NCBI RefSeq assembly: GCF_964340395.1
Contig: NC_135566.1
Location: 6,432,501 to 6,496,500 of the forward strand
Direction: 5' to 3'
Origin: Glandiceps talaboti
Taxonomy: Eukaryota > Hemichordata > Enteropneusta > Spengelidae
Length of the DNA: 64,000 nucleotides
Below the pieces are notes generated by a model that was given only the letters and a program-made list of their open reading frames with translations, was not told where the DNA came from and did no database searches. The translations under genes and the position numbers were made by a program. Positions 12,327 to 30,132 of the stretch are shown here, piece by piece (within the stretch, counting starts at the first letter, position 1; the number at the start of each line of letters is the position of its first letter).

Positions 12327-12856
12327 GTCCGACCGTTTCTAACCACAAACCTTTCTATGCATTTGTAACTTTCACCAAATACGAAATGCAGCTATTGTGG
12401 GAACAATAATAAGAAATTACAATCGTCGGAATTTTATTTGTGACTTGGTATCCCCCCAAGTCCATGTGACCTCAAAGAACGATTAATGCTTCTGCGATTT
12501 AGAATTATGAATATAGAATTAATAATATTGTTTCTGTTTTGATCACATAATAGAATAAGACTTTGTTCGTGTGATTGATGATAAACACATTATCAACTGA
12601 TCAATGCTAGAGCCAGACAAATCTTTGAGAATGTGATTTAGTACATTGGCATTCTCTAATACATTCTTTTATGAGAGTATGATGTAATTTCACTTTAATT
12701 TGTGAGATAAGATATTGTCTTCTCGTTATCGCCTGATCTGTCAATGAAGCTTTCAGAATATGATGCACCTAATGGCAATTGAGTCACCAGAGAGTATGTC
12801 TATCTCAATAGCTCATGTGACAATACTATTCGTGGACAAACTTAGAGCGCATGCAC

Positions 12857-13267
12857 ATTACATAGGAATCATAAAAGTGTCAAATATTTCGTTGCCTACA
12901 GCAAAATGTGTGAATGGAATTGGGTTTGTCATCTGTATTGGTTTTGGTTTTAAGGTTATCGTAGGTTTTTAGATGAAATGCTTGTGGGCAATTTTAGTGT
13001 ACATATTACTCATTATATAAGAATCATAAAAGTGTCTAAAGCTTTTATTTTTTCCTTGCCTAGAGCAAAATATATGATGAAAGGGGGTTTGCCGTCTGGG
13101 TGTCTAGGTTCTAAAATGATTGCATAAAACTGCGACAAAAAAACCGTCGACATTTTGTGGAATAATAAAAGTGCTAAATGTTGAAATAAATTTCTTTTCT
13201 TTGCCAAGAAAAAAATGTATGTATAAAATTGCATTTGTCACTTTGATGATTTGATTCTATGATTATT
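12857..13267. repeat. decayed tandem array, three units of about 140-155 bp
   Basis: The anchor aatcataaaagtg appears at 12867, 13022 and, as aataataaaagtg, at 13161. Each is followed at the same spacing by a T-rich stretch, ttgcctagagcaaaat, and ggtttgtcatctgt-like sequence. The copies are diverged but collinear over their length. There is no coding content. The 73-residue minus-strand open frame over units 2-3 matches nothing known. Confidence 0.7.
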
Positions 13268-13974
13268 ACATTGAATGTTAAATTTCCCCTTTAATTATGT
13301 TTTATTAAAGGGCAAGGGTTACCTTGTGAATTCACTGTTTTTGATAAAATCTTGGACGTTAAACAAGATAAAATGGGTTGGTTTCATTCACTTTCACTTA
13401 TCAGTGTGGTGTTGGTATTGATCGGAAGTGACGTAAGGGCCTAGCCAGGAAGCTCTGTTAAACATATTGTCGCCTGCTCGTATTGTTATACAAATTACAA
13501 TAATGATAGAAACAGACGAAAACAGGTTTAACGAAATTTGCCTAAAAAGGCCTATACATCACTTCCGCCTAAGTTCTGATTAATGCCAATTGAAGAATAG
13601 TCATTCAGATGACTTGATTATTATAAATATTTGATATATAGCTGTACATTATTCATAGCAATATTTAAAGGTTTTGAGCATTATCCTGATTAGACCGAAT
13701 CAATGCATCTACAACAAAGTCTTGTAAGAGTCTTAAACTGGGTAAATTGCTGGTCTACTCATACCATGACATTCAATATGAGTGACAGCATCATGAGAGG
13801 GCTTATCATGACAGCTAGCATACCGTGTACGATTTAAAATATCATTTCAAGCTAGGGTTTATTCTTAATTAAATCTGCATATAGAATGTGCCTTATTTGG
13901 AAATATAACTCAAACATTTGCTGTATCTTTGTTTAAGAAAGCTTTAACATATTGTCAGTTAAGACACAATAAAA

Positions 13975-14050
13975 CTCAGGGGTTACCCCATGCAAATATA
14001 TGAAATAGAGGTCAAAATGATATCATTTTAGAATCCAAAATGGCCTCCAG
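13975..14050. repeat. dispersed repeat, copy 1 (inverted partner at 30133-30220)
   Basis: Contains gaaatagaggtcaaaatgat and gaatccaaaatgg. The reverse complement of 30133-30220 shares these blocks in the same order with about the same spacing. An unidentified dispersed repeat family. Confidence 0.65.
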
Positions 14051-16718
14051 ATCCTGGCGTAATTATGGGAAAATTAATGATTGCATATTTCCTTGAAAAA
14101 AAGATAGTGAATCCAAAATTTCTATTATTTATATATTTGAAAATGACAAGGAACAAACCTTCACACGGCAAAGTTTGGAGAGACTTAAACAACTTTGATT
14201 TTAATTGGAATTTGTCCCCGGGCGCACTCTACTTGAAGAGCCTTGTCACCACAAATTCAATATGATTGTGTGGAGTTGCCTACGTCACACTTCCTCCATT
14301 GAATGGGTCACCAATTTACAAATACATTTGTTATTTCCTTCTGAAGGAAATAAACGTGAAAATCTGAGAGTTCTCTGGATTTATGAAAAAAAAACGTTAT
14401 TAAAAGAACCCTCTGGGATAATAATGGAACTGCATCTCTTCTATTAATAGTATTATGCATAATTTACTCTTTCGTTCTTCCAATTACATTTTAGCCTTGA
14501 GGTTTGTCCTCCTTGTGCTTTGAGATCTAATATGACATAAATATCGCCTACCTGTCAAGACACAATCTTTAAAATCATATTTTACAATGACAGTAAATAC
14601 CCAATCGGTTTAGGATTATACGTGTGACGACACTTGACTGGTAGAATTACAAAAAAGTTGGACTGAAATGAAAGAATGATCCTATGCAATCAATATGGCT
14701 CCCATGATAAGATGACACTAAACGAGAATGGGATTGAACGCATGGTAAATATGACTAACATTGTGTATGTGCAAATCTACAAGTTTATATTTTCATATTG
14801 TTCAAAACAATTTGTATTTGCCTAGCGTTGAAGTATAATCATTTTCGAAATTACTGAACATAACTATATTAGAAATATTACTGGAGTGCATTCATGTCGG
14901 ATATAATCTAATCCAATTATCACTATCGCTGTGAAGACAATCGCTAGGTTACACATGACGTATAATTTGAAATCATTTAATTACATGTTTTCATACAAGT
15001 ATAGCCTGTAACACCAAAGTAAAGCAATTCTATCGTATACCACAACTGATGTTTAAATACACATTGCCTGGCCATGAGGAAACTGGTAGATGTCTACTAG
15101 TGCCCTCATAGCCGGGCAATTCGTAGTATATTTAAGATACAGGATAGAGTTGAACAGCTCATTTCTGACGAACATTTGAAATCATAAATTAATGTCAGAC
15201 ATGTTCTTTAAGGTAAGAACTACAGCTTGCGATTGATGCATCACATCAAAGTAAATTTAATTGTCTGAATCCGGCATAATCGCTATCGTCGTGGATTAGT
15301 GTTGTTCGACATTTACTCTTGATACTAGTAGCAATGGCTTTCCGCATTTTGAAAAGTCATACGGAATCAACTAAACGATACATAAGGGACCCTAGTGTGC
15401 TTTTTTTCTAAGTAATAACATATATCACGCAATAATCTTTACAGCGTTCGTGGCATGAAATGTCAAAGTGTAGCAAACTGTGGAGTAAATACACCAAAAC
15501 GACTAGTTTTGCATATAAGTGAACCATTTTGAAGAAAGTCTAGCATATGATATACTGACACGTTTCCTTTTGGAAGTCATACCTATCGTTAAGGGATATT
15601 GCTTGAAAGATTACTTTATGAGCTTGCTCAAGGAACATACAACTGTCAAATTCATTGTGTCTGCCAGTAAATTTGTGTGTAATCTGAAAAGTCCTTGGTA
15701 ACAAATTATGACGTCAGACGTACAGAAAACACAAAAGTCTAGGAATATTTCCATGCAGGCCTCATTAATTTTATACTTCGCACTCTAACTAAAATGAATG
15801 GTTGAATATAAAGGGGCTTTTCAGAATTAATCTGAATTATAGACTCCCGCTCTACCTGCGATAATTATTTTTTATTGGTTACACACTTTTCTCGTTCCCA
15901 TGTCCATAAATATTCATTTTCGGAAAAAGTATTACTGAATTATATTTCTCATAATTCTGGCCGTTCATATATTTGAAAAGGTTTCGTTTATTTCTCCTGA
16001 TATGGAGTGTCAACGCATGCGTATAAGTTCTAGTACTTACAGAAATCTCTTCCTACGTACCGTGCATGGTAACGTATACACGATTATATCTTTTACTGCT
16101 TGTTGGGAGAAGACGTGTGACGAGAAAGGCGCTCTATCAAGACATCTACAAGGTAAATTTAAGTAAAACAATTATTGATATTAATTTACGATGTTCCTTA
16201 CACTCTTTATGTCAATGGCAAATTTCGTTAAATTTTGTGCGTGTGCATTTCCTAAATTCTTATAAATATGCCAGTTTATGTTTTAAAAAAGAGGTTATAG
16301 GTGTTGCACCTTGGGAACAATTTCAATTTAAGAATATTTATCATTTATAAACTGGTGTTTCAAAGAGAGGAATTACCATTAAAAAACTCAGTGTTTAAGT
16401 AAAAAATAACACTTGGAATTGCATTACCCGTCATCATAAAACCAAACATGCCATCAAAATCGAACTATTAGTAAAACACGGTGTTTGTATGTTATGCTGC
16501 CAAAATCCAATCACAAATCCACAATTCGAAGGACCTCACAACATTTCGTGCCTGCAGCAGTAACGTAGTGGAAGGTGTGTATATGAATATCGTGAGATGA
16601 GTTGATCCTATGGCTGAACAAACCTATCTAAATTTCACAGCATTCGAACATAAACGTGAAAACAAGAACGCATAATGCGTTTTGCGCTGGTTGCTGTACC
16701 CACAGGTAGTCACGATCG

Positions 16719-16727
16719 TGTGTGTGT

Positions 16728-16758
<31 letters not shown>
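16719..16758. repeat. (GT)n followed by poly-G
   Basis: About 11 GT units run directly into 17 consecutive G. Confidence 0.95.
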
Positions 16759-17406
16759 TAGTTCGTTGTTCATTAACTAATACGCCCAAAGACATCCTCT
16801 ATTGGCAAAGCATTTAGAACAACATTTAAGCACTACTTCGACTAGCCATTTCTCTTCCTATAAAACTTTTTTACGGGCATTTTATTATGCAGTACGGCTA
16901 TTTAGTGGATATTTGAGAGATTTTGTGTAGAACGTATATAAAACTAGAATTCCAATTACAGTAGTTTGGAATGAGATCACGTCCTCAGCCTCACTCTGTA
17001 GTATATACTAGTATCTGCTGTATTACCCGAATTTACGATCAAGTTGTCCACTAATTTCACGTGTAAGTGGGCTGTATTTAATAACACAGTTTTCCATATT
17101 TTAATTGTTTTGGAGTTTAAGCAATACAGCAAGAAATCACTAACGTAGTTGTGCCTCGTTACTGCAAAGTTATCAGTTCCCTATATTGCAATACTTTGTA
17201 GCATGATAGTAAATGCTTTAAATCGTTACCTCTTTAATAGCGGAATAAACTTCATAGCTAATATGAATGTTTGAAATGTGCAAAAGGCGTGCTGGTTATG
17301 AAAAAATGAAAAGAAACGCATGCAACACAATCGATAAAATTATTCTATTGTACACCTAGTTTACACATACACTCAAATATGATAATGTCTGAGTCTAACA
17401 TGTCTG

Positions 17407-17411
<5 letters not shown>

Positions 17412-17477
<66 letters not shown>

Positions 17478-17501
17478 ATATATATATATATATATATATA
17501 T
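17412..17501. repeat. (CA)n then (TA)n microsatellites
   Basis: About 32 CA units, a short cccata bridge and about 12 TA units. This is the left flank of the ribozyme-bearing tandem repeat. Confidence 0.95.
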
Positions 17502-17568
17502 CAAAACTATTATTGCGCTCTGCCACTGCGGTATAGAGCACTGTCTTAGCATATTGATACTCACCGAG

Positions 17569-17569
<1 letters not shown>

Positions 17570-17647
<78 letters not shown>
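17570..17647. repeat. (TA)n microsatellite
   Basis: About 39 uninterrupted TA units immediately upstream of the first hammerhead motif. Confidence 0.95.
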
Positions 17648-17649
<2 letters not shown>

Positions 17650-17650
17650 A

Positions 17651-17693
17651 GTTGTCTGATGATCGCACTATGCGTGAAACTCCGAGTTACAAC
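17651..17693 (+). ncRNA. type I hammerhead ribozyme, copy 1
   Basis: Stem I is gttgt (17651-17655) pairing with acaac (17689-17693), 5 bp. The core CTGATGA is at 17656-17662. Stem II is CGCA (17664-17667) with TGCG (17671-17674), loop CTA, 4 bp, with a U.U mismatch (17663/17675) next to the core. GAA of the core is at 17676-17678. Stem III is ACT (17679-17681) with AGT (17685-17687), loop CCG. The nucleotide at the cleavage position is U 17688 (GUU triplet), so self-cleavage is predicted between 17688 and 17689. All core positions of the hammerhead consensus are present. The short stem III is typical of Penelope and retrozyme hammerheads. Weak points are the U.U mismatch and the GUU triplet. 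Confidence 0.75.
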
Positions 17694-17720
17694 CAAGAAA
17701 GAGTTCCAGTACTGCCAAAA

Positions 17721-17753
17721 CTATATATATATATATATATAACTATATATATA

Positions 17754-17848
<95 letters not shown>
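17721..17848. repeat. (TA)n tract inside ribozyme unit 1
   Basis: TA tracts with short aac interruptions. The copy-2 equivalent (18161-18346) is about 58 bp longer. Both strands form self-complementary hairpins. Confidence 0.95.
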
Positions 17849-17850
<2 letters not shown>

Positions 17851-18090
17851 ACAAACAGATCGCCAGAGAAGAGAAACATAGAGAAAGACAAAGAGACAAA
17901 AACATGGATTATTATGCCACACAATATTTTTTAATATATTGGCATTAAAAATCGTGAGTGGGGTAAACACAGCTCTTTTAATATTGTAAGTTTTTTGTAT
18001 CGAATTGTTTTATAATTTACGATTATTACTCGACGATTTTCTTTGGCTGTCATGTCTTGAGCGCACACACACACATATATATATATAAGA

Positions 18091-18133
18091 GTTGTCTGAT
18101 GATCGCACTATGCGTGAAACTCCGAGTTACAAC
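18091..18133 (+). ncRNA. type I hammerhead ribozyme, copy 2
   Basis: Sequence identical to copy 1, 440 bp downstream. Predicted cleavage between 18128 and 18129. Together with copy 1 it would excise a 440-nt monomer (17689-18128) from a plus-strand transcript, leaving 5'-OH and 2',3'-cyclic phosphate ends suited to ligation into a circle. Confidence 0.75.
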
Positions 18134-18160
18134 CAAGAAAGAGTTCCAGTACTGCCAAAA

Positions 18161-18348
<188 letters not shown>

Positions 18349-18562
18349 ACAAACAGATCGCCAGAGAAGAGAAACATAGAGAAAGACAAAGAGACAAAAA
18401 CATGGATTATTATGCCACACAATATTTTTTAATATATTGGCATTAAAAATCGTGAGTGGGGTAAACACAGCTCTTTTAATATTGTAAGTTTTTTGTATCG
18501 AATTGTTTTATAATTTACGATTATTACTCGACGATTTTCTTTAGCTGTCATGTCTTGAGCGC

Positions 18563-23748
<5,186 letters not shown>

Positions 23749-24105
23749 AATAATGATAATAATAATGTTGGGTTCTTATATAGCGCTTTCCCACGTCGTG
23801 CTCAAAAGCGCTTTATAATTATTACCCGTGGCTCGGATCAGAACGGCACAACGGCCCTTTAGTCTTCTTCAACTCCCAGGGAGCATACAATCCATTGCAG
23901 CCATTTAAGCGAATAGGATTAAAGCCATCACATTGCAACCTACTTCATACCAGGTCCCCAATTGTACAGCTGGGTTGACTGAGGCACAGTTGTTGTTCAA
24001 ATCTTGCCCAAGGACTTTAGCCACTCAGAAACAAACAGCAGGCAGCAACAGGGCTCGAACTTGCAACCTGTAGATTCCAAGCCGGTCACGCTAACCATTC
24101 ACCAC
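23749..24105 (-). mobile_element. tRNA-derived SINE with Deu-like central domain, about 355 bp, minus strand
   Basis: On the minus strand the head has an A-box-like TTAGCGTGACCGG (24094-24082) and a B box GTTCGAGCCC (24060-24051), the internal pol III promoter of a tRNA-type SINE. The body at about 24016-23950 reads CTTGGGCAAGAT...CCTCAGTCAACCCAGCTGTA...GGGGACCTGG, which resembles the conserved Deu domain of SINEs in deuterostomes and some other invertebrates. The tail has AAGCGCT...GAAAGCGCTATATAAGAACCCAA and ends in ATTATTATTATC-type repeats, as expected for a LINE-mobilised 3' end. I could not find clear target-site duplications. Confidence 0.75.
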
Positions 24106-24929
24106 ATCATGAGAGAAACAAGAACGATTGCCGTTATAGTAACATAGCGCGTGTGTATCTAATCAAACAAGGCAGACGTTAATATGTCTTACGAGTGTAT
24201 GAAAGGTGTTCCGATAATGTAAATCTAAAAAGACGTACTATTTGTCACTATTTACGTAAAGACATAACATTCCAATGGTGAATTTAACTGGATAATATGC
24301 TACTCACGGCTTTGATGTTTTTTTGCAGGAACTACCTGACTAGTAGTGGTTGACACATTTCCGAATGTGTTTTTGTTGTTTTTCCTTTTTGTCACCGTAT
24401 GGGTAAAAACAAAATCATGCTCCACAAAGTCTACACTATTTAATGTGTGTTCACCAACAGAACGTAATCAGTATTGAAAACATTATTCCTGGTAGATTTA
24501 CAGAATCGGTGTACATTACTATAGAGTGCATGCACTAGACTGGTATCGTCCCCTTTGGAGATTTTTTCAGTCTCATAATCTGCAAATGTTTTGAGTTTGT
24601 TATTCTGTTTTTGTTCTCAACCTTTTTGTTGATAAATTTCCAACGTACGAGGAGTTCCCCAAGGGACTGATATAGTGACGAGCGCTTGTGTGTGTTAGTG
24701 GACTAATTGTTTTTACTTGGTATCGGTTTTCGATCAGACACTACAACAAATTCACTGAAAATAATTAGACATTGCACGTGTTAATCAGTGGTTACTATTA
24801 CCCATGGGTAGTACAGGTTGAAATCGTGATTGGCGTTGAGGGCGCTGATTTTTTGTTGCGGTCCCAAAATCAATTTAATATTTGATTTGATCTATTGTAC
24901 CATATCATGTATACAGCTACAAAAATACG

Positions 24930-25029
24930 ATTACCCACAGGTGATGCAATACAGGGGTTAACATATTATGAGTAAGTTATTTGTGTGTAAGAAAACATTT
25001 TTTAAAACGTCCTGGTTGCAGCTAGTGCA
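24930..25029 (+). repeat. diverged dispersed repeat, copy A
   Basis: Shares ttacccacaggtgat, tattatgagtaagttat, an A-rich aaaaca(t)tt block and ggttgcagctagtgca with 29535-29649, in the same order. No family name is recognised. Confidence 0.55.
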
Positions 25030-25821
25030 TACTCAAATCCGTCACATATAGTATATTTTTTATCCTTGCCTGCGTCCAAGTCTTCCTGCACATATTACAA
25101 AAAATCTACATTCTATTCTAAATTAACTTGTTAGTATTTCCGGCTCAGTCGTCTTAGATTCAGTATTCCTGAGCCTCTACTGAAGAGTTTGATATATCAT
25201 TGTCAGGTTGTGGTTGATGTCTGAAATACCGGACCTGCAGCAACACTTTTTTTCGTTACACCTGTTTACCAAGACCTTCGTCAAGGTTTGACGTGGTCAT
25301 ACGACATTCTGTATTGGCGAAATGTATTATTTGTGAAACACAAACTAATAGTAGCAAAGTACCCCCTTTTAATTTAAGAAGAGGTGGGAACCGGTATTGT
25401 TGGAATACGAGTTATTACAGATGTGGTAATGTGTTGTCAAATTTTCATTTATTTTTAACATAGATTAATGATAATACCGTATTTGAGTATAAGCCGCGAT
25501 TGCGGTAGAAACACAGCCTTCAGTCTCAGTTGTTATTTGCTATCCCCTGACTATTAATGCATACAAATCATTTTTAGGCCTGTGAGATATGCTATTAGTA
25601 CATGCGGCTAGAACCTAATAGATTTGGTTTTCGCAAAACATTTAATTACACACCAACAGTATACTCTTGAGTACATTACAAAAAAGTTGTACCGACAGGA
25701 GATTATTTTGGGCATATTAAATGATCATTGGACTTTGCACTTTGATAAGCAAATGACGTAGTTCAGTGGGTCTTATTTTGTAGGTGTCACATTATACCTT
25801 CCTGTATGGAAATAATACTGA

Positions 25822-25868
25822 ACATACATACATACATACATACATACATACATACATACATACATACA
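25822..25868. repeat. (CATA)n microsatellite
   Basis: About eleven ACAT units. Confidence 0.95.
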
Positions 25869-26497
25869 TTCATAGCTGTAAAATGTGTTTTTCTTCTCAT
25901 CACATATATAGCACACCAGTTGACTCAAAATTTGTTAACATTCCCACTGTGAGTATAGTTTACATTAAACATACATGATATTATACCCGAGACAGAAAGG
26001 AAACGAAAAGCCTCTGCTTGAAACATTGGGTTGCCATGGATATTTTATTGTCAATAATTGTATCGAATCAGGATATAATTTATAGTCTATGCGTGGCAGT
26101 TATGGGTTCTTGTAGATGTCACTTCCTATCGAACATGCTGTTTTCTCTAAGACGTGGATGGAATACAAAACAACTACATGGTGCTAGCTACGACCCGTCA
26201 AACGAATATGTTATCTGATTACAACTACAGTATTGTCGTTCTCGTTCTACTTGTATGTACAAATACTAGTAAGGTACAGTCAGAACGTATGACATTTCCG
26301 TTGTCATGTCAACTGGTTACCATGATCCGAATATTGCGGGAAATCTTTTGTCTCGTTATCCAATTCCCTGGATGAAAACTTTAATAACCTTATTCTTAAA
26401 TCCAAAATTAGTTTTGTGCTAACGCTAACATATTATCTATAGCAAATATTACAACTTCACGTAAATATGCAATTACATACTTTCAGAACGACAAGTT

Positions 26498-26608
26498 GCA
26501 TGCTTGCCTGCATGCATGCATGCCTGCCTGCATGCGCGCGCACGTGCGTGCGTTCGTGTATGTATGTGCGTATGTATGTATGTATGTATGTATGTATGTA
26601 TGTATGTA

Positions 26609-26673
<65 letters not shown>

Positions 26674-26676
26674 ATT
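26498..26676. repeat. compound microsatellite: (TGCA/TGCC)n, (GC)n, (GTAT)n, (GT)n, (GTAT)n
   Basis: A gradient from gcctgcatgcatgc through gcgcgcacgtgcgtgcg into long GTAT, GT and GTAT blocks. Alternating purine-pyrimidine almost throughout, so a Z-DNA-prone segment. The Tyr-Val-Cys and His-Thr open frames are artefacts. Confidence 0.95.
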
Positions 26677-29202
26677 CATTCTTTTGTATGTGAAGGTATG
26701 AAATAGTTGGAATTAACACAATTGACATTGGTGTCCGGTTTCATACTTCTACTCGGTGTATAAATTTATAATTAAAGTATATAGATTCATATGGTATTAT
26801 AGAAAGAGATAAATGATTTACATAACAGTATATAGGTTGTGTGTGTCGATTGTAACGGTTTGGATGACAAACACAAATGAATCCATAAAATAGATTATGG
26901 TTCTTGTTGTGTTTCATCAATTGGAATACGTATCGGTTTTTGATAATAGTCAGCAACTAAATAACATTTCTTAAAATAAGGATCGTCGTTAAGGATACAG
27001 CGGATCCGTGTATTACCATTTGTCGGATCAGTAGATGTTTACGCTCACGGCATAATGCGTTAATTTGGGCAAATAGTGAGTTTGTTCTAGCAAGCTACTT
27101 ATTAATGCAAAGCTGATAAACTCAGATAAGACATTGATATCAGGTAGGAAATAGACAAAAACAGTGAGAGGAAACAGTATTTAAAACTTTATACTTTATA
27201 CTTTGAACTATACAGAAAATAATATTAGAAATCCGGAAAATCGCGAGTACAAAATTGATTATTTGTCCTTTTCCCTGTGGATACAGACAGAGAAAGACTG
27301 GCAATTAATTGACTGAGCAGATACACATGTAACTTCTATATGCCAAAGTTGTTGTTTCTAAAGGCGCTTTGACACATAAAAACATAGAAGAGAACTTCAA
27401 AATATTGAAGCAAACTACCCCTTTTTATCTTGTATATGCCAAAGTTTATTTTCTCTAAGGTTTTATTTGTGTCTTTTTGGGAGCGATCCCTGTCTATCAA
27501 TGAAAGAAATGCATTAGATGACCTTCAACTGTACTACAATATTCATCTTAATTGGTGTGAATGTGTATTTGGTAACAAGTAATGCTTCACGAATAGCTGG
27601 TCGTGGCATTCCAATTATAATCAAACAGTTTTAGATTTTATTTCGAGTACCTTATTGCAAACATTGTAATGTGTTTTGCTTTTATTGATATAATATATTT
27701 TAATGTAGTGTTTATGTTTTTTCAAAGATAGTGTTTTTGTAACTCCAGCAGATTTGGAAAGTGTGACCTGATGGCGAGGGAAATGAATAACAAGTGATGA
27801 GTATGCTACCATACTGCAAGGGATTCAGTTTTGTCTGAGCGCATTATTACACGACTTAATGATATTATGTTACGTAGATTAAAAATTTAATAACTTCTTT
27901 AGAAATGTTCACGATTTACATAGAGAGTTTAAGGTTGCTGACGTCAGTGTCACAGGATTTGTAGAAATCAAATACGATTTACCGTATGGAATGTAAGTAT
28001 TCGTCCACTATTGTATCCATTTTGTCGTTGACATGTTTTGCTTTTCATAAATGTACCAGAATTATAAAGGCTACATTGCACGTATGGCCTGTCAACAACT
28101 ACCCAGAACGTGGATGTTCACCACATCGTTCGTAGTACTGTAGTTGTGAAATTAACGTGAATCAAAAGTTTTGCCTATATGCGCCTGTACTTTGATTTGT
28201 AATAACCTACACGCACAAAGCCCCTAAACTAGAAGGAAAACACGTTTCACTTATCATCTTGCCACGATGAAAGCCTATTACTTTGGTTAATAAGTATTAG
28301 AAAACCATATGTTTCGATAGATGGGTGTGTAATCGCTTTAAGGTACTCGGGCATGAACTAGTTCTGATACAATCGTATATCCTGTAATATAATGTCATAA
28401 TTAAAGACACTCTAAAAACCTTCGGCTAGGAATAAGATTAGAATTGATTTATTTCAATCTTTTGAGTTGAACTTGTTTTGGATTCAAATTACTCATGAAC
28501 ATGTCGCTTCTCTTATAATCTGGTATAAATCATAGTTCATTGCGAATGAAAGAATACGACCCTAACCTTTCGAGGTAATTTTTTGAGGGAGTGAATATAA
28601 GTTTATGAGACAATGTTATGGGTCATTTAAAGTGACGGAATATATAGTTACCTAATTAATTGGTATTCATTTTATGAATCTGGTTCTATGTTATCCCATT
28701 ATTCATCAGCTATAGGGGGAACCACAACGATGTTTATCCACCTGTCGGTTCTTAATGTCTGGTCTAATGATTTAAACCTTCTTGTCAGCTAAGCTAAACT
28801 CAAGTCGACACATATATGACAGCTGCTCAAAACGTGCAAAAGACTGAATAACCAACACCGTTGTTCTTTCGAAATTATTTATAGTCGAAAATGTATGCTA
28901 TTGGATCTTTAATTATTATATTCAGATACACGGGAGCTTTATCCTATGCTTCTACTTGTTATTATAGTTATAATGAAATGTTTCCTTTTATACTCTTGCA
29001 ACAGTCATAATGTGGTTAGCTGTAACTATAGAATGTGTCATTCTGATGGTGATCGTGGATCAGGACAGACTGAAAGCCCAATGCTAAAAAGGTTGAACTG
29101 CTTGAGAATTACAACTTTTTATAATTCAGTTAAGGTAGTTAATATTTGACATCATAACTGGTACTAATGGGTTGTGGAAACCACTTACTGTAGATTTGAT
29201 AA

Positions 29203-29228
29203 ATAGATAGATAGATAGATAGATAGAT
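29203..29228. repeat. (GATA)n microsatellite
   Basis: About six ATAG units. Confidence 0.9.
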
Positions 29229-29380
29229 GTTATGTAAATAGACAAACACAGACAGAATGATTAGTAATGACATAATTATACAATCTTAAATCACAGGTTA
29301 CAATCTCATGCGTGTTATTTTTCTGATTATCGTCCACTAAACCTGCACTGACTGTAACTGGAGTGTTTATTTCATTCGAT

Positions 29381-29416
29381 CAAACAAACAAACAAACAAA
29401 CAAACAAACAAACAAA
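29381..29416. repeat. (CAAA)n microsatellite
   Basis: Nine CAAA units. Confidence 0.95.
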
Positions 29417-29534
29417 TATATATATTCATTGAAAATTGTTAATATACCGAATATTGGGTCGCTGGTTTTTGGCAAAAATCTATTCGGGTTGACTTATTCA
29501 CCACATTATGTGTACCGATATACTTCATATGTAT

Positions 29535-29649
29535 TTACCCACAGGTGATTCAGTGATTCAATAATATTCAGGGTGTATGATATTACGAGTGAGTTACTAT
29601 ATATAGCAGAAGAATGATATAAAAACACATTTCAGTTGCAGCTAGTGCA
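29535..29649 (+). repeat. diverged dispersed repeat, copy B
   Basis: Partner of 24930-25029: tttacccacaggtgatt, gatattacgagtgagttac, an A-rich block and agttgcagctagtgca, collinear. Confidence 0.55.
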
Positions 29650-29929
29650 GTTTTAATGGCATTCCAATATAATAATGAAGCATTACTTGGCAACTGGTGA
29701 GAATAAGACAAGCCTCAGTGAATGGTAGCTTTGTTATCTTAGTCTTTAGCTATGAAATGACAATTGAATTTCGTTTGATTTATACATCTGACTCGTAAAT
29801 CGTAAAGTAGAATACACCACAGGAACCAATTTCTATGTAAATCAGAGTTATTCAAATGCTTTTTCTTTGCTTTGCCAGCTAGATTAGTTCCAAGTGAACT
29901 ATTTCCATGGTCCACATCAAAACATTTTC

Positions 29930-30008
29930 TTATTAGTGATATTTTGTTTTGTATTGTTATTATTTTATGTTTCTGGCGGAAATAAATTCAATTCGATTCA
30001 ATTCAAAT
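29930..30008 (+). mobile_element. possible 3' tail of a non-LTR retrotransposon, ending in (CAATT)n
   Basis: The T-rich stretch ttttgttttgtattgttatta is followed by gcggaaataaattcaattcgattcaattcaa. The layout is like that at 8205-8280. There is no coding remnant in front of it. Confidence 0.4.
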
Positions 30009-30132
30009 GAACGTTTGATCCTAGTTTTTTTTAAAATGATGAGTATGGGGTTCAATCCACCATGATGTTTTAAATGAAATCAATAATCTTTAACCTATAA
30101 CCTTTAAGATTTAACCTTGACCTAGAGTTGTT

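Noticed and set aside
30049-30059. gggttcaatcc as a tRNA B box
   Set aside because: No A box or cloverleaf upstream. Isolated match.
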